The position numbers were made by a program, and so were the translations under genes. From positions 1 to 64,000 of the forward strand of contig JAKOGI010003105.1 in NCBI GenBank assembly GCA_029747015.1: a stretch of 64,000 nucleotides of DNA. Reading direction: 5' to 3'. How positions within the stretch are numbered: the first letter of the stretch is position 1; each line of letters starts with the position of its first letter. This DNA comes from Carnegiea gigantea (taxonomy: Eukaryota > Streptophyta > Magnoliopsida > Caryophyllales > Cactaceae). The notes under the pieces are model-generated. The model was not told the DNA's origin. It did no database searches and saw only the letters and a program-made list of their open reading frames with translations. This document shows, one piece after another, positions 56,745 to 64,000 of the stretch.

Positions 56745-58195
56745 ATGTTTCGTGCATTCGTGAAAAACAGGATGACGAGCTATATGCAGAGCAAATTGAT
56801 TGTCACAATGTAAGGTAATAAGTTCGAGGTTGGATACACCCAACTCTTGCAGCAAATTGACTTACCAAGTGATCTTAGCTACTGCTTGTGCCATAACTCT
56901 ATGTTCAGCCTTAGCAGAAGATCTAGTCACTGTACTTTGTTTCTTTGATTTCCAACTAATGGGAGATTTGTCTAGAAGCACTACATAAGCTGTGACTGAT
57001 CTTCTACTCATTGGACATGATGCCCAATCTGAATCAGAATAGGTAGTGAGTTGAGGAGAGTCTGTGCCTTTCAGTAGAATGCCTGGACCTATGCCAGACA
57101 TGTATTTAAGCAAATGATCCAAGGCTGCCATATGGGACGAAGTAGGATTTTGCATAAATTGACCTAAAGTCTGGACTTCAAAGGCGATACTGGTCTTGTG
57201 TTGTAATGGAAACTTAACTTTCCAATATAAGTTTTGTGAATTATGGGATCTTCTAAGGGAACCCCAATGCCAGCTGTGATCTTATAATTGATATGAAAAG
57301 ACGTAGCGGTAGACTTTGCATTGAGATGGCCAGAATCTCTTAACAAATCCTGATTGAATTAATTTTCTTTAAGTAAGACTTACAGCATCATGATGGTGAG
57401 ATACCTCACAACCCAAGAAATAATGCATTAGTACTAAGTCCTTTATCCCAAATACTATATTTAAATTGAGTTTAGGGGCTTGGACTTCTGTTGGGTTTGA
57501 GCATGTTAAAAAGATATCATCAACATACACTGCTACTATTGTAAGATGTTGTGTTGACGTTTAATGAAAAGGCTATAATCATTCTTAGAGATTGTGCATA
57601 GTCTTGTCCTTTGAGAAAATCAGCAAGCATTGAATGACGTTGTCTGAATGCTTGTTTTAATTAGGTCACATAAAGACTTTTGCAACTTGTACATTTTGTT
57701 ATGGGGGGATTGGGAACATCTTCAAGCATCTTCATATATATATATATATATACTTCCTCATGTAAATTCCCATGCATAAATGCATTGTTAACATCTAATT
57801 GATAAAGGGACCACTGTCTAACAGTGCTAGAGCTATGATTGTTCTAATGGTAGTCATTTTAACTACTAGAGAGAAAGTCTCAGTGTAGTCAATCCCCTCT
57901 TTTTGATTATTGCCTCTAATAATAAGCCTTGCTTTGTATCTTTTTAATGAACCATCTGACTTGAGTTTAATTTTGTAGACTCATTTTGAACTTATAGCCC
58001 TCTTTCCAGGAGGTAAATCAACTTCAGTCCAAGTTTTATTGGCTTGCAGAGCATCAATTTCAGCTTGCATGGCTTGTATCCAATGTGGTGATATAGCGGC
58101 TTCTCTGTAAGTAGTAGGTTCATGTAAATGTTCAAGCTGAGTTATCTGCTACTTCTGAATAAATGATAAGGTAGAAACCTTAACTAGCTTGCACT
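56745..58195 (-). pseudogene. RT and RNase H of the RE1-like Copia
   Basis: On the minus strand from 58160: [51 protein letters not shown], then degraded RT, VAVYVDDIFLT (57515-57545) with YVDD intact, GIKDLV, MHYFLGCEV. RNase H: MAALDHLLKYMSGIGPGILL, TTYSDSDWASCPMSRRSVTA, TRSSAKAEHRVMAQA (E at the TEAEY position shifted to KAEHR), ITLHCDNQFALHIARHP. Several frameshifts and stops; an (AT)n run at 57737-57753 breaks RT. Confidence 0.88.
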
Positions 58196-58937
58196 AGTGT
58201 TGAGTAGTGGATGACTTAGATTGAGCATAAGAACACATAAATCATAATCAAACAGTAGGTGACAAAAATGTGTGATAAACAGGTGATATATCACTTCATA
58301 GCAGTAATACCTAACAAAGAAAAACAAATTCATGTGGTGGCTAGCTATATTGAAAACAGTTGAAGTCTTAAACACTGGCACATCTGACACACCTGTAATC
58401 CAATAAACCCCAAATCTTTTATTGTCAACTCTTGTTGGATCATCACTAAAACGACTCAACAGCCAAACACTAACAAGCATTGATGAATGCAGGCATCAGT
58501 TAGATGAAAAAGACCAATGTATATATAATGACTGACAGATATAATTTACTCTACGTGTTAAGCATTCAAGAGAGCCATCATTTGACAAGTGAAGGTATTA
58601 ATTTTCTGAGAGGAGTTTTGCAGAATCTCATTTCCAATTTTATTTACTGACTTGTGATTTGTTATATTGTGAAATTGCTCATAAGGAGTGCAAAAACATT
58701 TGACGGTACTTGTTAGTTATAGAGAATGAATCACTTGTAAAAATTTGCTTGAAGAAATTATGATTAATTAGCAATAAGTTTAAAATGGATTGTTGTCGGC
58801 TTTATTGTTGCTTAAAGGTTGGTTTTTTTAAGGAATACCAATGAAAGTTATTATATTTTTGAATTTTACCAAAAACAATGATTAAAACAATTAAATATAT
58901 GTCTCAAAACTGAGAGTTTGAATGTTAGCCCATGTAC

Positions 58938-59078
58938 TTTTATGTTATATATGCAGTAGTCAAAGAAATCAGGAAAAAGAGGTTTTGTTAATAAGTTTTT
59001 TCCTGGAAATTTTATGTCAAGATCTGATATAGATATGATGTCATTACTTCCCTTCTCACCTCTTAAAAAAAGATCCAT
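58938..59078 (-). other. D copy of the open frame kept between units C and D
   Basis: MDLFLRGEKGSNDIISISD, DIKFPGKNLLTKPLFP, FFDYCIYNIK. See 37755-37992. Open through the homologous stretch, then diverges. Confidence 0.35.
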
Positions 59079-59227
59079 GAAAATCTGGTACTTTTAGTAA
59101 AATTATTTCTAGTAAAATTTTCAACTACATTTTGATAACATGATGGATCAAATACTTATACTGCCCAAGTACCCAGGCACACTATTGAGGTTACTTTAAT
59201 CACCTATTTATGATTTCCTTAATAAAT

Positions 59228-59989
59228 GTTTAAAGCAGTGACGAAGGGAACGTGGCGTCAGTGGAGTCAACTGACACCCCTCCATCTCAAAAAAAGAAAT
59301 TACTATATAGCAAAACCAATTACGGCAAGTGTGTGCATAGCACTGTGCCTACCCTGATGGTGAGTGGCGCGCACTGCAACTTTTCGGTCCATACCAGTCG
59401 GGGGTTTGAGTCCTATACTAAACATCTTATTGTTTTTTTTTTTTAATTCATTTTTTCCAATTTGAAGTTCAAATTTGTTTTCTCTGTACATTTAAAGTTC
59501 AAAGTTTGCTAATTCTACTTTAGTACTTTAGTTTGTTTCTTACTCCTTTTCTTATAGATTAATTTAGTTTTTTAGTTTAATTACTGAGTTTTAATTTGTC
59601 AATTTTATTCTAATGTTATTTACTTTGTAGGTTTGATTTTAATTTTATGTCAAAGTGTATAGATATTTAAAAAAGATAGCACTTTAATTAACCTCAATAA
59701 TTCAATTTGTTGCTTAACCCTTTGATTTGAGGTTAATTTGCTTTTTTAGTTTTGATTTATGAGTTTAATTTATCAACTATAGTTGTTTAATCTGTGAGTT
59801 AATTTGATTTCTAACTCAAAATGCGTAAATGTTTTAAAAAGATAGCTAAAGAATAATTATTCCTGCCAAGCTCTAAATCCGAAAACTCGTCATTGAATGA
59901 TAAGGTGGGAATAATATCATCCAAGTACAACCACTAACTTATTTCTGACACCCCTTCTCTAAATTTCTGACTTTGCCACTGGTTTAAAG
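59228..59989. mobile_element. hAT MITE, perfect 8-bp target duplication
   Basis: The element is 59236-59981 (746 bp). Ends CAGTGACGAAG and (opposite strand) CAGTGGCAAAG. GTTTAAAG at 59228-59235 and 59982-59989. Units A and C have the uninterrupted site TTTAAAGGCAGAAAAAGG. No transposase. Contains a tRNA-like promoter motif near 59358-59413. Confidence 0.93.
59358..59413 (+). promoter_or_regulatory. Possible pol III A and B boxes inside the hAT MITE
   Basis: TGGTGAGTGG (A-box-like) and GGTTTGAGTCC (B-box-like) with about 35 bases between, a spacing usual for tRNA-derived sequences. A run of T follows at 59433. No tRNA fold is evident. Confidence 0.3.
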
Positions 59990-60309
59990 GCTTAAAAAGG
60001 GTTTGGGGGTAGGGGATATAAATGGTTATGGAAGTGACAACTGAATTCATAACAACTTCTGAGGCCCAGGCTATGGGCCCAAATGACTATGGACAATGAT
60101 GAGGCAGGCCCATATCTGCACTGCATTATAATATGACATACGTACAGGTGATGAATTACCCTCAGGGGTCTCGGTGGTAATAAATTGGTTTGTTACCATT
60201 TTTAACATCATAAACAACCTAGTTTTGCTTCTTCCTTTTGCCTCCAGGACACATGAAACTTTTGCCAATGAATATTGGCCTAATAATTAGGTGCCGCATA
60301 CATTATATT

Positions 60310-60470
60310 TCGCTAATGTATATCATATATCTAGGATTATGTACTCTCACTTATCAATTATATATATTTTTCCAACGTGTATTTATCATAGAGAAAAATT
60401 TTAATATGTGGTCCTGACATGACTTATAGGAGTATGTGCTCTTAGGTGTATGATATAGGCTTTCATTAGA
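60310..60470. repeat. Small repeat, partner of 25337-25510
   Basis: CTAATGTATATCATATATC, GTACTCTCACTTATCAATT, GGAGTATGTGCTCTTAGG. Absent at the equivalent place in unit C, which goes straight from GGCATACATTATT to the microsatellite. Confidence 0.55.
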
Positions 60471-60838
60471 CTAACAAAAAAAGCTTTGTCTTATATGATA
60501 TTATCTCATATATTAAATTCATAATATTTTTTCTAAACTTGGTATCATTCAAAGAATAATATATGGTATTACTTGATCATCGATCATTCTTTCCTAACTA
60601 ATGAGGTTCATCCCAAATTGCATAGTTGTTTAGTTCGAAAAAATTATGTCACCTAAACAGAAGTACCAAGTATATATGATATGCTCGGACCTGGATTCTG
60701 TAGTAGTTTAAATATTTTAATTGCCAAACATAATCTAATCTGATAGCTAGAGTACTGGTTAAGGCATGCAAGTTCATTTTAGTTGCCTTACTACGGCCCT
60801 TACTGGATGTCTAAGTAAAAAATATAATAATAGTAGTA

Positions 60839-60840
<2 letters not shown>

Positions 60841-60873
<33 letters not shown>

Positions 60874-60890
60874 TACTGCTACAACAACAA

Positions 60891-60921
<31 letters not shown>

Positions 60922-60940
60922 GTTATTATTATTATTATTT
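60841..60940. repeat. Inverted (AAT)n / (ATT)n microsatellite pair
   Basis: About 31 bases of AAT and about 50 of ATT, self-complementary, separated by a 19-base ACTACTGCTACAACAACA-type spacer. Could fold into a hairpin. Confidence 0.95.
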
Positions 60941-61365
60941 ATTGTCTGAATTAGTGAGCATTATAAAATATATTATTTGCAAACAGTTTTTGAAGAACAA
61001 TATTAATACTGAGTAAATAGTAGTAAGTAATACTATATATATTAATTAGTGAGCAAACTCCGAATATACAGTATCTTTATATATACACCCCTAAATATGA
61101 TATCATACCATTAAGGTTAGGTGTGCACGCCATGTGGATAGATTACTATTACAAGTCGTCGTCGTGATGAATGTTTAATTGAAGCCTTGAGGCCGATACC
61201 ATGCAAATTAAATATATATGCAACATAAATGAAAATGTTAAATCATGTCAAGGAGGAGTGCTTTTGAGCGTAATTTAACTGTTAATGCCGTCTTTTTAAT
61301 TCCTTCTTTTTGATAATTGGGTTGAAGGTGGACATGACCTCTCATGCCCGTCAAATATAAACAAA

Positions 61366-61878
61366 GAAAAGTGACCCAATGAATACAATTAAACAGAGCT
61401 CGACACTTGTAGGGGAAAAAAATTCTAACAACACCTAGACCTTAAACATGTCCACACTCCAAGAAATACCAAATAAGTATAGATCACTTTGTACAAGAAT
61501 ATGCCTTTAACTAGAAGAAAATATAACCAAAGATAAGTAGCAAACATTTATCCATAAAAGAGTCCTAGTCAATAAACTTCTGGAGAAACAATGAGCAAAA
61601 ACCAACATGCATGAAGTCTGATATTATTCTAGTACTTTAACCCAACGTAAGTTTTTTTTTTTGGGGGGGAGTGTGAAATCAACAAGCTCCTCTGGGATAA
61701 CTGTGTGAACATGTTTCACTCGTATTGTTGGTTAAAAAGAAACTCAATGGTTTGTGTGAAATAATTTCACACGAAAATCTTGTATAGCCGCAAGGTCGTC
61801 GAGATTGCTGATCTTACGTGCTCTGTTTGTTTACTTGCACTTTTCCCTCTCCAACACTGCTTTTCTGTCAGTACACAC
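61366..61878. other. Intergenic; first part repeats 49733-49880
   Basis: 61352-61510 matches the right flank of unit C. The remainder has no recognised feature. Confidence 0.4.
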
Positions 61879-62356
61879 TATTAGAATATAAATTAATTCT
61901 TGAACCTTTGACTATTAGTTTTAATTTTTGGTTGAATTGGTTCTTAGATATAGTATCAGAGCCTTTCTAAGCAAGAAGTCTCATGTTCAAATCTCAATGA
62001 TCCCATAAAATTTATTGAACAAGGCAAAGAGGAGACGTTTCAAACCCAAAAGATATTCATGTGAGAGGACATATTAAAGTATAATCCTATTTGTAGGCCC
62101 TTTAACCATCAATTTAAATTTTTAGTTAAGATGATTCTTAAATATAGTATCAGAGTCTGTCTAAATGAGATACCTAGAGTTCGATTCAGCAGCCTCCTAT
62201 TGATTTATTGCGTAAGGTATAGGGAAACCTAGCTTAATTTGCACATTCACACTTTAATCCCAAATAGCATATGCGAGAGCCGGTGTGTTAGAATATAAAT
62301 CAATTTCTAAACGTTCGAATACTAGCTTAAGTTTTAGTTGAGCTGGTTGTTTAACA
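61879..62356 (+). mobile_element. TRIM retrotransposon in tandem form (three LTR-like segments)
   Basis: LTR-like segment 1 (61879-61952) starts TATTAGAATATAAAT and is followed by a primer-binding-like TAGTATCAGAGCC. Segment 2 (about 62098-62152) is followed by TAGTATCAGAGTC. Segment 3 (62288-62356) is TGTTAGAATATAAATC ... GGTTGTTTAACA, with no internal domain after it. The two internal parts are non-coding and related. LTR-internal-LTR-internal-LTR is the form produced by recombination between TRIM copies. Confidence 0.65.
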
Positions 62357-62384
62357 AATATATAGTTTAATCAAATGATATATA

Positions 62385-62565
62385 CACTACTAAAAATCTA
62401 CCTTTTGCAACGGAAATCTCTGACTGTTTTCCAGTTCATCAGAGTCTCTGATGGATTGCTGGCGGAATTTTGGTACCCGTAACAGTTCCGATGGACCTTA
62501 ATCCTCCAAATACAGGATGAAACATCAGTAATATAGACTACCATATTATATATAATATAGTAGTC
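62385..62565 (+). mobile_element. CACTA (En/Spm) element terminus
   Basis: CACTACTAAAAATCTACC at 62385 is the conserved CACTA end. It is followed by subterminal repeats of the CGGAA / CTCTGATGG / TTCCGATGG type. No matching terminus is found downstream in the window. A 30-bp near-palindrome GACTACCATATTATATATAA... sits at 62536-62565. Confidence 0.6.
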
Positions 62566-62599
62566 TCTTTTATAGACGTTCTATCTTGTATTCAAAGGA

Positions 62600-62712
62600 T
62601 GTCTATTATTTTTTGGATTTTTGGGTCAATTTTAGGAGTGTCCACATTATTGAGATTCCTTCCTTAATTAGTAGGAATTCTCCTAAGATAGTAAAAAAAA
62701 AGGAGGGGTGGG

Positions 62713-62746
<34 letters not shown>

Positions 62747-63320
62747 TCAAAACACATGAAGGAAGTAAGGGAAGAAGAATTACAAACGGAAGGAAGGTTT
62801 CAACATTTATTTTTAATTAGGAGAAGTTTAACGCTAACATAGCTTTAGCAGTAAATTATTCCATGGTAAGAAACTTCCTCGCACTCTTATAAATATTGGC
62901 ATGTTTTTCCTTTTGAAAATAGAACACAACCAAGTGTGATAAACACTTGAGAGAGAAACCACTAGAAATTGGTGAAAAAGTTCCACCAAAATTAGGTGAG
63001 AGTTATTTTTGTATACCATCCGAGTGGATAAGATATCGAAAGTATACTCTTTGAGTTGTCTAGATGAGTTACCTTTATAATCCTATTATAAAATAGTGGA
63101 ACTATTTTTTTTGGACTGGTAGTTCCGTGATTTTTACCTTTATTTTGGATGGTTTTTCACGTAAAAATTCGTGTGTCCCCATCTACGATATTTATTTATT
63201 TTTTATTGCCTATCGTAATTGCAACAAAGAAAGAAAAGAATTTATCTGCGCATTATTATGCCTTTTTCCAACAACATATAACAGTCAGGTCCCAATCAAC
63301 ATCCCTCATTACAATTTTTT
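62600..63320 (+). repeat. Possible solo LTR or LTR fragment
   Basis: TATAAATATTGG (62889) is a good TATA box. GGTTTTTCACGTAAAAA near 63150 followed by GTGTGTCCCC resembles the U5 end of Copia LTRs (the SIRE LTR here has GGTTTTTCACGTAAAAA near 40481). No primer-binding site or matching second LTR is seen, and the ends are not fixed. Confidence 0.35.
62713..62746. repeat. (GA)n microsatellite
   Basis: GAGA run with one CA interruption. Confidence 0.95.
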
Positions 63321-63917
63321 GGGGACTAGAAGGCTAAAATAGATCCGTTGCACATGGGTAGATCCGCAGATGTCTTTCGATTGATCAGCTATCTGGCCTA
63401 CAACAACAGTTCATCTGATCTCTTGGCGTGATCATGCTGATTCTCTATTAAATAGGGCAAGGTACTCCACTAAATGTGCAGGGACCACGGACTGCATCTT
63501 GTAAACGCATTTTCATTAGAGAGAATCTCTATATATCTTTGTTATAGTCTTACAGAGGCAACAACAACCGAGATCTGATGGCTCTAGATGAGAAGGATAG
63601 TCAGATTGTTAGGCAGTGATCACAAATGCAAGTCTCTATAGACAGTACACTGTACACCTTGGTTCGTAGATATGCTAACCGATCAGAAATACTAGCCAAT
63701 TCTTACCACAACTTCAAAACGTCCATATTTTAGCCACTTCTGTTGCCAGACAAATACTAGTTAGTATCTTGCATGATGATGCATTAGGCTGAACCATGAT
63801 GCCAAATGTCAGTTACTAAACCTTAATGGAAGCAAGGTAAGCGTAAATGCTTCAAATCCTGAATTGCAAACAACATTAAATTTAAAGGTATTAACAACCA
63901 ACTTTGTTATATGGTTT
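63321..63917. other. Unassigned sequence before the right edge
   Basis: A plus-strand frame with one stop reads LMALDEKDSQIVRQ and, after the stop, STLYTLVRRYANRSEILANS (63580-63710), plausible as coding sequence but not recognised. A donor-like AAG/GTAAGC lies at 63838. Confidence 0.3.
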
Positions 63918-63918
63918 A

Positions 63919-64000
63919 GAGTGCTGGCCAATCAAGAAGCTTTACGTCCAGGGGTTGCTGGCAGCAGAGATGAGAATGATTCGATGAATGTGTGGTTATA
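63919..64000 (+). CDS. Possible host exon running off the right edge
   Basis: After an acceptor-like TATATGGTTTAG, the frame from 63921 is open to the window end: VLANQEALRPGVAGSRDEND then SMNVWL. The composition is less AT-rich than its surroundings. The upstream stretch 63792-63838 ending in AAG/GTAAGC could be the preceding exon, making an intron of about 80 bases. I do not recognise the protein. The exon call rests on splice-like motifs and one short open frame. Confidence 0.3.

Larger units (their letters stand above)
55469..58195 (-). mobile_element. Copia remnant (RE1-like), minus strand
   Basis: Inserted in unit D between 55440 and 58230, with AATCAAACAGTAGGTAACA present at both sides and once more in between. 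It has one LTR (plus-strand 55469-55756), a G-tract polypurine tract, and RT/RNase H on the minus strand. The 5' half (LTR, gag, integrase) is missing, and a MITE interrupts RNase H. Confidence 0.8.
53005..61365 (+). repeat. Duplicated unit, copy D (with five insertions)
   Basis: Begins inside the unit at TTTTTCATAGTAGGAGACTATGAG, fused to the LINE, and runs in parallel with A and B/C to GATAATTGGGTTGAAGG (61325). Insertions absent from other copies: MITE 54206-54479, Copia remnant about 55469-58200, hAT 59236-59981, small repeat 60310-60470, and about 350 bp before the AAT tract. Confidence 0.85.

Overview
This looks like nuclear DNA from a flowering plant, probably a eudicot. The evidence is Copia retrotransposons with tRNA-iMet primer-binding sites, plant L1-type LINEs with a zf-RVT and plant RNase H tail, TRIM elements, hAT and Tourist-like MITEs, a CACTA terminus and AT-rich filler. 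I find no complete host gene. The only host-like coding traces are a possible exon at the right edge, a gene fragment near 36.1-36.4 kb, and gene pieces that seem to be carried inside MITEs. There are no rRNA genes, intact tRNA genes, CRISPR arrays or prokaryotic features.

Layout. 1-9.1 kb: AT-rich DNA with several MITEs (one hAT MITE has a perfect 8-bp target duplication and carries a promoter-like segment), a SINE-like head and a LINE scrap. 9.16-14.67 kb: a full-length L1-type LINE between matching target duplications, coding-dead. 14.7-17.4 kb: MITE fragments and a broken Copia gag. 17.4-28.7, 36.4-38.9 and 53.0-61.4 kb: three diverged direct copies (A, B/C, D) of one non-coding unit that make the backbone of the window. 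Almost all other elements were inserted into these copies, so the uninterrupted copies act as empty-site controls.

Insertions into the backbone: (1) 19.26-25.08 kb, a TNT1/Tork-like Copia element whose leader contains one LTR plus the internal domain of a TRIM element; (2) 28.99-35.40 kb, a hAT element holding a minus-strand gag-only Copia element, which holds another hAT MITE; (3) 35.66-35.93 kb, a palindromic LTR-like foldback with TG...CA ends and a 5-bp target duplication; (4) 39.27-49.22 kb, a SIRE/Maximus-type Copia element with an env-like reading frame and a deleted reverse-transcriptase core; (5) 49.9-53.0 kb, a second, truncated LINE; (6) 55.5-58.2 kb, a Copia remnant on the minus strand, interrupted by a MITE. 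The right end holds a three-LTR TRIM, a CACTA terminus, an LTR-like fragment and a possible exon.

None of the coding units appears functional. Each retroelement has stops, frameshifts or missing catalytic parts. What the window records well is the order of events: the unit duplicated, elements nested into it, and some elements recombined with each other (the TRIM/Copia chimera, the inverted LTR).
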